From contig CATOSB010000007.1 of assembly GCA_951812305.1 (NCBI GenBank), positions 1-64,000 of the forward strand: DNA of 64,000 bases. The letters are read 5' to 3'. The number at the start of each line of letters is the position of its first letter. The first letter of the stretch is position 1. This document shows, one piece after another, positions 44,189 to 54,440 of the stretch. The notes below the pieces were generated by a model. The model searched no databases, was not told the origin of the DNA, and saw nothing but the letters and a program-made list of their open reading frames with translations. Source of the DNA: an uncultured Paracoccaceae bacterium (GTDB lineage Bacteria > Pseudomonadota > Alphaproteobacteria > Rhodobacterales > Rhodobacteraceae). Made by a program: the position numbers and the translations under genes.

Positions 44189-45826
44189 ATGCCTGACGCC
44201 CTTGAATCCCTTGATCTGGATGCCCTTCCCGCGGAGGTGCGGGCGGTTGTTTTGGCGGCACGGAAAGAGGCGTTTGGCGTGAGCCTGTTGAACAGCAACC
44301 TGACGTCGCGCAATTGTGCACTCGAAGAAAGCAACGCCGCTCTCGCCACGCAGAACGCGGAACTTGAGGCGATCAACGCGCGTCTGGAGCATTTTGTCAA
44401 AGAACTGCACCAGCTGGTCTATGGCAAACGCTCCGAGAAGCTCAGCCCGGATGAACGGCAACTGGCTTTTGAAGATCTGGAGGTCGCGACAGTCGAGGCC
44501 GAGGCGCAGTCAGAAACAATCGAGATGACCAAACCGCGCAAGAAGCGCAAACCTGTGCAGCGCAACCTTGGGAACCTGCCGGATCATCTGGAACGTATCG
44601 AACAGGTGATCGAGCCTGCCAGCATTACATGCCCCTGCGGCTGTGGTGAGATGGTCAGGATCGGCGAAGATCGCACCGAACGACTGGATATTGTTCCGGC
44701 CCAGGCGCGGGTGATCGTGACCATCCGGCCCAAATACGCCTGCCCGAACAAGGACGCTGGCGTGGCCCAGGCGCCTGCACCGGTGCATCTGATCGAGGGT
44801 GGCCTGCCTACCGAGGGGACATTGGCGCAGGTGGCCGTGTCCAAGTACGCCGATCACTGCCCCTTGTTCCGGCAGGCGCAGATTTATGCCCGATCCGGCC
44901 TTGATCTGCACCGCTCCACCCTTGCGGGCTGGATGGGCCGGATATCCTTCCATCTTGCTCCCGTGGTGGATCATCTGTTCAAAGATCTCAAATCTTCCAG
45001 CAAGCTCTTTGCCGATGAGACGCGCTGTCCGGTGCTCGATCCGGGGCGCGGCAGAACCAAGACCGGGTATCTCTGGGCCATTGCCCGCGATGAGCGGCCC
45101 TTCGGGGGCACCGCCCCACCGGGTGTTGTGTTCTGTTACGCCGATGGGCGTGGCGGCAAACACGCAACGGAGTTCCTGACCGGCTTCAGCGGTACGCTGC
45201 AGGTGGATGGCTATACGGGTTATAATGCCCTGACCAAACCGGGCCGTAACTCAGGATCCGTCAAACTGGCCTATTGCTGGGCTCATGCGCGGCGCAAGCT
45301 CAAGGAAGTGCATGACCGCGATGGCTCGCCCATTGCAGGGGATGGGCTCAGGCGGATTGCCGAGTTCTACAAGATCGAGGCTGAGATCAGAGGAAAACCC
45401 GCCGCCGAGCGCAAAGCTGTTCGCCAGGAAAAGACCAAACCGCTGATCGAGGCATTCGAGATCTGGCTCAAAACCGTCCGCTCCCGCATCTCGACCAAAT
45501 CACGCCTCGGCGATAAGCTCTCCTACATCGCCAAACACATGGACGGACTGAAGCTCTTTCTCGACGACGGCGCTATCGAGATGGACAGCAACGTGGTCGA
45601 GCGAACCATCCGCCCGATTGCCCTCAATCGTAAGAACGCGCTCTTTGCGGGCCATGACGAAGGTGGCAGAAACTGGGGGCGTATCGCCTCCCTGATCGAA
45701 ACCTGCAAGCTCAATGACGTCGAGCCCTATGCCTATCTCAAGGCAACCCTCGAAGCCATCGCAGCAGGTCACCCGGCTGCCCGCATCGACGAACTGATGC
45801 CCTGGAGCTTTGACAGGGCGCGGTGA
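44189..45826 (+). CDS. IS66 transposase TnpC, copy 2
   Basis: 545 residues, as copy 1 but with a different, 7-residue-longer stretch near residues 26-42 (KEAFGVSLLNSNLTSRNCAL). Catalytic motifs FADETRCPVLD, DGYTGYNAL and NVVERTIRPIAL are all present. Intact and probably active. Confidence 0.92.
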   Translation: MPDALESLDLDALPAEVRAVVLAARKEAFGVSLLNSNLTSRNCALEESNAALATQNAELEAINARLEHFVKELHQLVYGKRSEKLSPDERQLAFEDLEVATVEAEAQSETIEMTKPRKKRKPVQRNLGNLPDHLERIEQVIEPASITCPCGCGEMVRIGEDRTERLDIVPAQARVIVTIRPKYACPNKDAGVAQAPAPVHLIEGGLPTEGTLAQVAVSKYADHCPLFRQAQIYARSGLDLHRSTLAGWMGRISFHLAPVVDHLFKDLKSSSKLFADETRCPVLDPGRGRTKTGYLWAIARDERPFGGTAPPGVVFCYADGRGGKHATEFLTGFSGTLQVDGYTGYNALTKPGRNSGSVKLAYCWAHARRKLKEVHDRDGSPIAGDGLRRIAEFYKIEAEIRGKPAAERKAVRQEKTKPLIEAFEIWLKTVRSRISTKSRLGDKLSYIAKHMDGLKLFLDDGAIEMDSNVVERTIRPIALNRKNALFAGHDEGGRNWGRIASLIETCKLNDVEPYAYLKATLEAIAAGHPAARIDELMPWSFDRAR

Positions 45827-45836
45827 CACCGCTTAC

Positions 45837-46220
45837 GGTGCATTGCCCACCCCGGTCGAACCTGTGACGCCATATCTTTCACGCGTAGAGGCCGCTGATC
45901 CCGACGGAATTATCGCCCTTCGCTGTCTTTGGTGTCACGAAAACAAACAAGGAGTTGATGTCTATCCGGAGCCAAACCTTTGGAATATTGTGAATCGCCC
46001 TATTGGCAGCCTACCCGATGAACCGATTAGCCCGGCGCTCCATGCGATTGGCGACGTATGGGACTACGAAACTTTGAACAAGTTCATTGCCAGACCAGCG
46101 GAATATGCGCCCGGAACCGCCATGGATCTGTTCGGAATATTGGATGTTGAGGTGCGTGCCAGCATTATCCTTTATCTTCGAAGTCTCGCCGAAACGCCCA
46201 CGCCACTGCCCGAACCGTAA
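45837..46220 (+). pseudogene. c-type cytochrome, C-terminal part, N-terminus lost to IS66
   Basis: After the IS66 end the frame reads YLSRVEAADPDGIIALRCLW and CLWCHENKQGVDVYPEPNLW (haem motif CxxCH as CLWCH), then ISPALHAIGDVWDYETLNKF and a terminal ILYLRSLAE helix. This resembles class I cytochrome c domains with W-D-x-x-L-N-x-F and P-G-T-x-M (APGTAMDL gives the Met ligand). No signal peptide or start remains, so it is not exported or functional. TAA at 46218-46220. Confidence 0.6.
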
Positions 46221-46931
46221 ACAAATTTTGACTAACTTTTTTGACTGGAATTATGGCTGGAGACTGACTGATCACATTTTTTGGCCGCGCCAAATGACTG
46301 TTCGATAGAGAGCGCAAGTGAAAGCGGACCATGACGCATGACGTAAGACCCGACGCATCGGGCTCGTTCTCGTCATCCGAGCATTTCAGTCGGCTATTTC
46401 ACCGCTGAACGGCAGCTTTCAAAACATCGGCAGAGACGACGTTGAGCTGGAGCCAAGGTCCGGTTTTCTCTCGAAGCGATTTTCACTGATGTCGCGAACC
46501 GCGGATACCGACCATTCGAGTGCGGAAGCCCGACGGCGGGAAAGTCCGCGACCCGGTCACTGCCGGATCGGAAATGCTGCACAATGCACGAATGTCTGGT
46601 CTGGGGAAGCCGCATTGCAGCGACACAAGCATCGGTGAATGGCTCCTAAGGGCCGTCCTCAACGACCGCTAATTCGCGTCACCACATGGATGCTGCACCG
46701 GCTCCAAGGGCCGCCATGAGCCCGACCCAGTCATTGTGATTTTGTGCTGCGAGCGCACGCAGCGCGAAAAATGCGGCATGAGCGAAAATCTCTGTGCCGC
46801 GGCACAGCGTCAAACACGGCCATTCGTGCACGTTGCAGCATGGGTCAAGCGTCCAACTTACAGGTCGCGGGACTGAACGGCCATTCGGTAGGCCGTCGCC
46901 AAAGTCCACTTCTCTTATTTCTTAATCCGCG
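46221..46931. other. Long stretch without a supported gene
   Basis: About 710 bp between the cytochrome fragment and the IS66 (ISBst12) copy 3. Short open frames on the minus strand (46394-46615 and 46679-46909) have no recognised domain or good start context. Possibly eroded intergenic sequence. Confidence 0.45.
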
Positions 46932-47697
46932 GTAACTCCCAAGCACCCCCCACGTTTGAGTGTTATTGTCAGTTTTATGGTGAGTCGAATTTGCCATTTT
47001 GCGCGTGTTTTTTTCTTTCTTGTCTGAATTCTGTGGCGCCGGGTTGATTTCTCTGAATCAGTGGTGGGATGGATCAGGTTGCCGCCCTTGAACAACTTCT
47101 CGCCACGGCTCTGCGTCGGATCGCTGAGCTTGAAGCTGCGTTGGCGAGCATGGCGGAAGAGATCACGGACCTGCGCCGACAGTTGGCCAAGAACAGCAGC
47201 AATAGCAGCAAGCCCCCTTCAAGTGATGGCCTGAAGAAGCCAGCCCCGCGCAGCCTGCGTGGCAAATCCGGAAAGAAAAGTGGCGGCCAAGTTGGCCACC
47301 GGGGCGACACCCTGCGCCAGACGTCAACACCCGACTTTGTCGAACGGCATGAGGCGACGCATTGCAGCGCCTGTCAGAGCGCCCTGACGGCGGAGATGGT
47401 GAAAGGGATCGAGAAGCGTCAGGTGTTCGACTTGCCTGCGCCACGCCTGGAGGTCACCGAGCATCAGGCGGCGGTTTATTGTTGCGACCATTGTCGAGCC
47501 ACGACGACGGCTGGCTTTCCCGATGGCGTGGCCGCGCATGTGCAATATGGCACGCGCATGCGGGCAGTGGCGGTCTATTGCAATGTTCAGCAGCTGATAC
47601 CCGAGGATCGGGTCTGCCAGCTTATGCGCGACCTGTTTGGGGCCACCAGCTTGTGCGCGGCCAGCGTGACCAACTGGACGCGCGGCGCGGCAAATAA

Positions 47698-48866
47698 TAC
47701 CAAGGGTGCTTCAAAATGACTCAGCTATGGATTTTGGGTACCGCCTGAGGTGCTGAGGTGATTCAAGATTGGCAAAGGAGACCACCGATGCCAGCCAGGA
47801 TACCGATGCGAGCCGATTTTACCGCCAATGATCTGCGCAAGCTTGCCGCAGAGAGTTCTGATGCCCGGCAGAGCCGACGGCTTTTGTCGCTTGCCGCTAT
47901 CGCCGATGGCATGTCGCGTGGGGCTGCGGCCCGCATTGGCGGGATGGACCGGCAAACGCTCAGGGACTGGGTGCTCCGTTTCAACGCTGATGGTCCAGCG
48001 GGGCTGCTGGATCGGCAGCGAGGAGGCTCGCGATCCCGCCTTGACAATGCGCAACTGGATGAACTGGCGGCTCTTGTCGAGACCGGTCCTGATCCTGAAA
48101 AGGACGGTGTCGTCCGCTGGCGGCGGGTCGATTTGAAGAATGTGATCAAGGCGCGTTTTGGCGTCGACTATCACGAGCGCCATGTGGGGCAGATTCTGCA
48201 CAATCTGGGCTTTTCCCACATCAGCGCACGCCCTCAGCACCCGGGGCAGGACGTGCAGGTCATTGAGGATTTCAAAAAAACTTCGGCGACAATCTGAAGG
48301 AGACGCTTCAGGGGGTGCCGCCGGACAAACCCGTCGAAATCTGGTTCCAGGACGAGATGCGTCTCGGTCAGAAGAACACCCGCGTCCGCCAGTGGGCACG
48401 CAAGGGCACACGGCCCCGCCAGCCCGCCGATCAGCGTTACCAAAATGCGTATCTTTTTGGCGCCATCTGCCCCGAACGCGGCACCGGCGCGGCGATCATG
48501 ATGCCAGCAGCCGACACCTATGCGATGCAGCGCCACCTGGAAGAAATCAGCAAAATTGTCTCCGATGGCGCCCACGCCGTCATCCTCATGGACCAAGCCG
48601 GCTGGCACACGACATCCGCTCTGGAAATCCCGCAAAACCTGTCGCTCATGTTTCTGCCGCCCAAATCACCAGAGCTGAATCCAACCGAAAACATTTGGCA
48701 ATATCTCCGCCAGACATGGCTCGCAAACCGGACGTTCGACACATATGACGCGATTCTCGACGCGGGGTGCGAGGCCTGGAACAACCTCATCGCAAGACCG
48801 CAAACCATCACATCCATCGCAAGCCGCAACTGGGCGAAAGTCGGTCAGATTGAATAACCCTTGGTA
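47698..48866 (+). mobile_element. IS630-family element type b, copy 2
   Basis: 1169 bp, TAA direct repeats at 47695-47697 and 48867-48869. Target known exactly from the intact IS66 copies. Confidence 0.9.
47788..48857 (+). CDS. IS630 transposase type b by -1 frameshift, copy 2
   Basis: OrfA 47788-48297, OrfB to 48857. Seven-A slip site at 48274-48280 as in copy 1; predicted 356-residue fusion. Same translation as copy 1. Confidence 0.85.
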
Positions 48867-49123
48867 TAAGATGGGTGTCGTGGTTGAACACATTCTCGCC
48901 CGGCTTGCCGAAGGCGGCGTTCGGCATCTGGACGAGACCGGACTTCGTGTTGCCGGCAAGCTGCACTGGCTGCACACGATCTGCGATACCGCCTTCACCC
49001 ATTACCGCATCAGCGCCAAACGCGGTGCTGTTCCAACCTTCCTGACCGGCGGGACGATCATTCATGATCACTGGAAACCCTACTAACCCCGATTCTGGAT
49101 AAGACGTTGGCGTCACCAGTGCA

Positions 49124-49564
49124 CTACTCGACAGAATTTTTTCGTAGTTTTTTGATTCGTTTTTTACGATACTCGTTGACCCTTTTTCGCAGAGGGTTGC
49201 GATGAGGGATTTCCACCATTGTTATGGAAATGATCCTCGGTTCTCTCAAAGCCTCATTTGGCTCCAGTTCAACGGCAATTCCGCCAAACTCTCCAAGAAA
49301 TAGAACATTTGAAACGGTTTCGTGATCTGCTTTGAATGTATCAGGGTCATTTTTCCGTACGTGTTTCGGGATGATCACCTGAAAGGGAGTGGCGGCCATC
49401 AGATCGAGCACAAGTGTCATGGTTCTTTTAGGGAGCGCAGCCAGTTCATTGAGCTTATCCGTGAGGGCGTAGAAACGGTTGGGGTCCTCTTCCATCATGT
49501 CGAACATGAGGTCCCGGATCTTCTCATAAGCGAGATCTTCGTTGATTGGGAAGTTGTTCTCCAT
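49124..49564 (-). CDS. IS982 passenger protein, copy 2
   Basis: 146 residues, same translation as the copy at 35020-35460 (MENNFPINEDLAYEKIRD to the basic KKRIKKLRKNSVE tail). Function unknown. Divergent from the transposase. Confidence 0.7.
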   Translation of the reverse strand: MENNFPINEDLAYEKIRDLMFDMMEEDPNRFYALTDKLNELAALPKRTMTLVLDLMAATPFQVIIPKHVRKNDPDTFKADHETVSNVLFLGEFGGIAVELEPNEALREPRIISITMVEIPHRNPLRKRVNEYRKKRIKKLRKNSVE

Positions 49565-49691
49565 GGCGCGCACCTTTTGCCCCGTGTTGACCAGCCTGAA
49601 TGCCCCCGTGATTAGTATGGGGTGAGAGGGGTTCCAAGTACGTTGCCCCATGATTCAAGGTTCAAAAGCGACACAATATGGACCGCCACTC

Positions 49692-50585
49692 ATGTCGATC
49701 ACTAACACCGCACTTTTTGTCTGTCTCGATGATTTTGCAAAAACCTACGAGGACTGGGAGCGCCACCGGTTGATCCCCTCGGGTCGTCAGAGGCTTCGCT
49801 CCGGCAAGCTGACCCTGGGGGAGAGCCTGTTCATCATGGTCTTGTTTCACTTGTCGCCGTTCAAGGACTTCAAACATTATTGGATTTATGGCGTTGAGCA
49901 GAAATACCGTGACTGCTTTGGCACCCTCCCGAGCTATGGTCGGTTTGTCAGCCTCATGCCAAGATTAATGGTGCCGTTTTGCATACTGCTGCACTGCTTC
50001 AGCGGTGAAAAAACCGGCGTCTATTTTGCCGACAGCACTAAGCTCGCGGTCTGCCACAATGCCCGCATTAATCGAAACAAGGTCTTCAAGGGGCTGGCAA
50101 AGCGCGGTCGCAGCACAATGGGCTGGTTCTTTGGCTTCAAACTGCATCTAATCATCAACAACAAGGGGGAGATCATGGCCGTCAAAATCACGGCAGGTAA
50201 TGTCGATGATCGAAAGCCGTTTGAAGCCATGATCGCGGGCCTCGAAGGCAAAATATTTGCTGATAAGGGCTATATCTCCAAATCCCTCTTCCAACGGCTC
50301 TGGCAGCGTGGCCTCCACCTCGTCACCGGCATTCGCCGCAACATGAAAAACTATCTCCTGCCAATCCTGAACAAAATCCTGTTGCGAAGGCGGTTCATCA
50401 TCGAAACTCTGTTCGATAAGTTGAAAACCAGCATGGGACTGGAACACACTCGACACAGATCGCCTGCCAACGCATTCGTACACCTCATCTCGTGTGTCGC
50501 AGCCTATATGCTCGGGAAAACCAAAGTTAAAATGGGACCCATAACCGTGCCGGAAACAATCAGGCAGGTCGAATACCAGATATAG
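49692..50585 (+). CDS. IS982-family transposase, copy 2
   Basis: 297 residues from the ATG at 49692. Only two residue changes seen from copy 1 (LRSGKL, FGTLPS). Motifs [18 protein letters not shown] and [11 protein letters not shown] intact. Confidence 0.92.
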   Translation: MSITNTALFVCLDDFAKTYEDWERHRLIPSGRQRLRSGKLTLGESLFIMVLFHLSPFKDFKHYWIYGVEQKYRDCFGTLPSYGRFVSLMPRLMVPFCILLHCFSGEKTGVYFADSTKLAVCHNARINRNKVFKGLAKRGRSTMGWFFGFKLHLIINNKGEIMAVKITAGNVDDRKPFEAMIAGLEGKIFADKGYISKSLFQRLWQRGLHLVTGIRRNMKNYLLPILNKILLRRRFIIETLFDKLKTSMGLEHTRHRSPANAFVHLISCVAAYMLGKTKVKMGPITVPETIRQVEYQI

Positions 50586-51329
50586 CGCTTATCCAGAACT
50601 CAGGTCTACTACGCCCATATGAGCGGAGTGGACGCCCACGCCCTCTGCGGGGCGCATCACTTGCGCGAACTCAAGGCCATCGAAGAGATCGAAAAAGAGC
50701 CTTGGGCGACGGAGATGAGCGCAGTGCTTCATAGCGCCAATCAGCTCAGATGCGCGGCTCAGGATCAAGGCGAGACCGAACTCCCGGAACTGGTTCGCCA
50801 GGGTATAGTCACCAGATACATGGCGATCCTCGCCAAGGGGCTCGCCTTCCACGAACGCCAGCCCCCGCTGGCCAAAAGCCCCGGCACCCGCGGCCGAAAA
50901 GCCAGGCGGCCAGGCCACAACCTGCTCCTCCGCCTGCGTGACTACCGCGATGACGTTTTGCGATTCATCGCCGACTTCGCGGTCCCATTCACAAACAATC
51001 AGGCCGAACAGGACCTGCGCATGATGAAGCTGCGCATGAAAATCTCGGGCACCTTCCGCACCCTCGAGGGCGCGCGGGTCTTCGCCGACATCAGGTCCGT
51101 CATCTCGACGGCCAGAAAACACCGGTTCAACATCCTGGAAATCCTGACCCTGTCACCACCTCAGATCATCGCACGGCTCTGACGGAACAAAACCCCGCAA
51201 CCCTATCGGACAGGGTGCTTGGGAGTTACAATCCGCGAGGCGAAAAACGGACAAGGCTTTTCGTCTTTGGGTGAAAGTCGGGCATTGACATGAATTGTTG
51301 ATGTAGAAATACTGCCGTAAATTCCAAAT

Positions 51330-52172
51330 ATGGAATTCTTAGTTCCAATAGTGAAATTCACCGTGAATCCGACGGAGCGCACATTGCAGGTTTTGGAATA
51401 TGTCATGGCCGCTGGGCCCGGGCCCCTGAAGCAGGTTGATATCGCGCGCGATTGTGGTCTTTCACCCTCAACGCTCAATCGCATCATTAAATCGCTGTCA
51501 GATTGGGGCTATCTGTTCAGAACCAGCGAGAAATATGTGGTTCGCAACTTCCGTCTGGAACGCAACGTCCCGATGTCTGAAGTCTATTTAGCCAAGCTGG
51601 ATGAAACTATGCGTGGGCTGTCGGATAGACTCGGCGTGTCAGCGGAAGTGGTCGTGGTTGCCGGACACGAGTTACTTTGGCACTCGAAAACCGACTACCC
51701 GGACCCGAATGTGGTGATCCGTGCCGGTGTCGGTTTTCGTCGGTCGCTTTATGAACTGGATGTGTTGTCGCAGCTTTATCTCAGCCGTTTGGATTGGGAT
51801 ATTGTCGAAGCCCGTTTCTTCACCGATGGCTTTTACGAAACAATGCGCGAGCCGGGCAGCCTCAATACAGCGCTGCCGGTGGCGGAGGTCCAAGCCCAAC
51901 TAGACAGCATTCGTGAAGAGGTGTTCGCTGCCGATCTGCTTGGCAACCACGTGGGTATCCGCCGTTTTGCGACCGTCATCCAAGATTCAGATGGTAAATT
52001 TCTGCATCTTTTGGCTTTGGCAGAACCTGCGTCCAAAGCCTGCGCCCCCATCGAGAAATACCAAGACGCGCTGCTCAAGGCGCGCGAAGAGCTTTCAGAG
52101 CTCGTTTATCAAGAGAGCGCCGCAAATAGACTGCGGCCAAAACACCATGCCATGCCGTTGCGCGGAGGTTAG
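51330..52172 (+). CDS. IclR-family transcriptional regulator of the sulfatase/ABC operon
   Basis: 280 residues. N-terminal winged helix (ERTLQVLEYVMAAGPGPLKQ, DIARDCGLSPSTLNRIIKSL) and an IclR effector-binding domain (MRGLSDRLGVSAEVVVVAGH; LLGNHVGIRRFATVIQD). Alternative start at an in-frame codon near TVNPTERTL is possible. It is 31 bp upstream of the solute-binding protein gene in the same direction, so it is probably co-transcribed and regulates the operon in response to the imported compound or a product. IS66 copy 3 inserted 92 bp upstream. Confidence 0.88.
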   Translation: MEFLVPIVKFTVNPTERTLQVLEYVMAAGPGPLKQVDIARDCGLSPSTLNRIIKSLSDWGYLFRTSEKYVVRNFRLERNVPMSEVYLAKLDETMRGLSDRLGVSAEVVVVAGHELLWHSKTDYPDPNVVIRAGVGFRRSLYELDVLSQLYLSRLDWDIVEARFFTDGFYETMREPGSLNTALPVAEVQAQLDSIREEVFAADLLGNHVGIRRFATVIQDSDGKFLHLLALAEPASKACAPIEKYQDALLKAREELSELVYQESAANRLRPKHHAMPLRGG

Positions 52173-52203
52173 TGCGCGGCGGGGTAAACCCTAGGGAGGA
52201 AAC

Positions 52204-53478
52204 ATGAAACATTTTCTATCAACGGCCCTTGTGGCCAGCTTTGCCCTGGCCGCACCACTTGCGCCCACGGCGGCTCAGGCCGAAGAGGTCAACGTCGTGC
52301 TATTTGGCATGCCCTACACGCGCGGCTTGCAGAAACTGGCGGGTGATTTTGAGGCCGAAACCGGCATCAAGGCCAATATCGATGTTGTCGGTCAGGACGT
52401 GTTCGAGAACCGCATCACGCTGACGTTCACTGGCGGTTCGGGTGACATCGACGTGGTCCACACTCCGGTCATTCAGGTGCAGCGCTGGGTGGCAGCGGAT
52501 TGGCTGAAACCAATTACATCCGAAGTGGATGCGATGGCGGTCAAGGATGACATCATGGCCGGGCCGCTCGATGCCTATAACGTCCGCGGCGAGCAATGGG
52601 CGGTGCCCTTCATGGCAGCGACCGGTCTGATGACTTATCGCGAGGACGTGCTGGAGGCTGCCGGTCTGGACGTGCCGCAGACCTGGGAAGAGATGCTGGA
52701 AATCGCGCCACAGCTTATGGATGGTGATCAAACGGCCATCGCGCTGCGCGCGGTGCCCGGTCAGGGTTTCAACATGTTCATTTTCCCGATGATCATGCGC
52801 GCCTATGGTGGCAAATTCTTTGCGGATTATGTCGGAGGTGACCTGACCCCAGCCATCAACTCACCCGAAACGCTGGAGGCGCTGAATGTCTATATGCGCC
52901 TGATCAACGAATTCGCCCCACAAGGCGCAGGCAACTTCAACTTCTCTGAGGTGAACGCAGCGGCTCAGAACGGTCAGATCGTCTTTGCGGTCGAGGGAAC
53001 CGGTGTTGTGGCCCAGATCGTTGACCCGGGTAAGAACCAACATGCCGAAAACACTGGGTTGGCATTGCCGCCGGGTGGCCCGGCTGGCCGCTCCCCCGCG
53101 ATCGCGGTGCACGGGCTTGGGATCCCGGCCTCTGCGCCAAATGCGGAACTGTCAGCAAAGTTCATCGAATGGGCGGTCAGCCCTGAGACAATGATCAAGA
53201 TAGCGCTGTCAGAACCGTTCGCGAACTTCACCACCATCCCGGTTGCCGAAAACGCAGACGTTGTGGCCAAGTATGAGAAGGTGCATCCGGAATTCCTGCA
53301 GGTGCAGGCGGACGCGCTGAACCTGGCCATCGGTCACTACCGTCCGTTGTTGCCGGAATGGCCCGCGCTGGGTGCCGCGATCGGCGAGAATATCAACGCC
53401 GCGGTGAACGGGTTGATTTCGCCGGAAGAGGCGCTTGAAAACGCCGAAGCCGAAATGGCCGACATCCTCGGTCAGTAA
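52204..53478 (+). CDS. ABC transporter solute-binding protein (carbohydrate type)
   Basis: 424 residues, RBS AGGGAGGAAAC. Sec signal peptide MKHFLSTALVASFALAAPLA...AQA with cleavage about residue 26. Family 1 extracellular solute-binding protein: LAGDFEAETGIKANIDVVGQ, then GDIDVVHTPVIQVQRWVAAD, WAVPFMAATGLMTYREDVLE, and FVEGTGVVA-like lid region. Periplasmic; substrate probably a (sulfated) sugar or related organic, inferred from the sulfatases. Followed by a 10-bp stem-loop before the permease genes. Confidence 0.9.
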   Translation: MKHFLSTALVASFALAAPLAPTAAQAEEVNVVLFGMPYTRGLQKLAGDFEAETGIKANIDVVGQDVFENRITLTFTGGSGDIDVVHTPVIQVQRWVAADWLKPITSEVDAMAVKDDIMAGPLDAYNVRGEQWAVPFMAATGLMTYREDVLEAAGLDVPQTWEEMLEIAPQLMDGDQTAIALRAVPGQGFNMFIFPMIMRAYGGKFFADYVGGDLTPAINSPETLEALNVYMRLINEFAPQGAGNFNFSEVNAAAQNGQIVFAVEGTGVVAQIVDPGKNQHAENTGLALPPGGPAGRSPAIAVHGLGIPASAPNAELSAKFIEWAVSPETMIKIALSEPFANFTTIPVAENADVVAKYEKVHPEFLQVQADALNLAIGHYRPLLPEWPALGAAIGENINAAVNGLISPEEALENAEAEMADILGQ

Positions 53479-53492
53479 CGGTTTCTCGATAG

Positions 53493-53522
53493 GTCGCCCG
53501 GCGGGGAACTTCGCCGGGCGAC
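53493..53522 (+). promoter_or_regulatory. Intercistronic stem-loop after the binding-protein gene
   Basis: GTCGCCCGGC (53493-53502) and its exact complement GCCGGGCGAC (53513-53522), loop 10 nt. Such hairpins after binding-protein genes commonly stabilise upstream mRNA or attenuate transcription so that the binding protein is made in excess. Confidence 0.65.
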
Positions 53523-53543
53523 ACAAACGGTTCAAGGTATTTC

Positions 53544-54440
53544 ATGACACCCACCACGGCGAAACGGCGCGGCGCGACTTACGAGCTGGAGCGCGGCTAT
53601 CGCAGGATGATCATCCCCGCGATTCTGGCCGTTGGGATATTCGCGATTGTCCCGCTTGCCGGGATGCTAGCCCTGTCATTCAGCGACTATCACCTGATCC
53701 GGGGCTCCAAGGGCAATTACGGCTTTCACAACTTCATCAAGCTGGTCAGCGACAAGCGGCTGATGAATTCGATCTATGTCATGGCGGTCCTTTCGGTATT
53801 TGGGGTTGCCGCGCAGGTGATCATCGGCACGGCTGTGGCTGTGGGCTTGCAAAAGATCACAGGCAAATGGCGGGTCGGGCGGGTCCTGTTTCTGGTCCCC
53901 TATGCCGTACCTCATGTAGCCGTGGCCCTGATCTGGTTGTCCCTGTTCACACCAACTTTGTCACCGATCAACGCTTTTTTTGACCTGTTCGGCATAACGG
54001 TCCCAAGTTTCCTGACCACGCAAAACGGCGCCCTGTTCGCCATCATCATGGCGGATACCTGGACGAACTTTCCGTTTGCCATGTTGATCATCCTAGCGGC
54101 GTTGCAGGGTATATCGCCGGACTTGGATGAGGCCGCCGCCCTGGACGGCGCCACGCGGGTAAAGACCTTCATCTTCATCACATTGCCCTTGTTGATGCCT
54201 GCGTTGTTGATGATCACGCTCTTTCGCTTCATCGATTCCCTGAAGCACTTTCCGATGATTTTTGTCATTACCAAAGGCGGCCCAGGGCGATCCACCCAAG
54301 CCACGAATTTCTATGCCTATGTGCAGACGTTCCAGAATTCGAACGTCGCCTATGGCGCGTCAATTGCGGTTTTGTTGTTCGCGACGGCGGCGCTGATCAG
54401 CTTTTACGTCGCGCGCCTGAACCAGAGGGTTTCGGCATGA
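53544..54440 (+). CDS. ABC sugar-type permease, MalF/UgpA type
   Basis: 298 residues with six predicted membrane spans, first MIIPAILAVGIFAIVPLAGM. EAA loop ISPDLDEAAALDGATRVKTF contacts the ATPase. Start ATG 53544, 65 bp after the binding protein. Its stop overlaps the next permease start by 4 bp (ATGA). Partner of the gene at 54437. Confidence 0.92.
   Translation: MTPTTAKRRGATYELERGYRRMIIPAILAVGIFAIVPLAGMLALSFSDYHLIRGSKGNYGFHNFIKLVSDKRLMNSIYVMAVLSVFGVAAQVIIGTAVAVGLQKITGKWRVGRVLFLVPYAVPHVAVALIWLSLFTPTLSPINAFFDLFGITVPSFLTTQNGALFAIIMADTWTNFPFAMLIILAALQGISPDLDEAAALDGATRVKTFIFITLPLLMPALLMITLFRFIDSLKHFPMIFVITKGGPGRSTQATNFYAYVQTFQNSNVAYGASIAVLLFATAALISFYVARLNQRVSA

Larger units (their letters stand above)
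43347..45836 (+). mobile_element. IS66-family element with tnpA-tnpB-tnpC, copy 2
   Basis: 2490 bp, inverted relative to copy 1. The tnpA-side flank is GTTCTTGC (43339-43346), the exact complement of copy 1's tnpC-side flank; the tnpC-side flank is GGTGCATT. Neither copy has a matching pair in place, which signals recombination between copies. Confidence 0.88.
49086..50605 (+). mobile_element. IS982-family element with passenger gene, copy 2
   Basis: 1520 bp, 6-bp repeats CTACTA at 49080-49085 and 50606-50611, inserted in IS66 copy 3. Nearly identical to copy 1, including the passenger gene, with a 1-bp difference near 49632 that changes only the noncoding leader frame. Confidence 0.9.
47069..51182 (+). 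pseudogene. IS66 (ISBst12-type) TnpC, copy 3, interrupted twice
   Basis: Parts 47069-47697, 48870-49085 and 50612-51182 add up to 1416 nt, exactly the 472 codons of the intact copies at 8316-9731 and 10488-11903. The breaks are at GAAN|KMGVV and KPYY|AHMSG. Inactive as it stands. Confidence 0.9.
46932..51229 (+). mobile_element. IS66-family element, ISBst12-like, copy 3, with IS630 and IS982 inside
   Basis: Same termini as copies 1 and 2, 8-bp direct repeats AATCCGCG at 46924-46931 and 51230-51237. Contains an IS630 type b (47698-48866, TAA repeat) and an IS982 (49086-50605, CTACTA repeat). Confidence 0.9.

Noticed and set aside
45810-46220. 136-residue frame starting MTGRGDTAYGAL as a complete gene
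   Set aside because: The first ~9 residues are IS66 terminal sequence; only the cytochrome c part is native.
46394-46909. Two minus-strand frames of 73-76 residues
   Set aside because: No recognisable family, no ribosome binding site, lies in eroded sequence.
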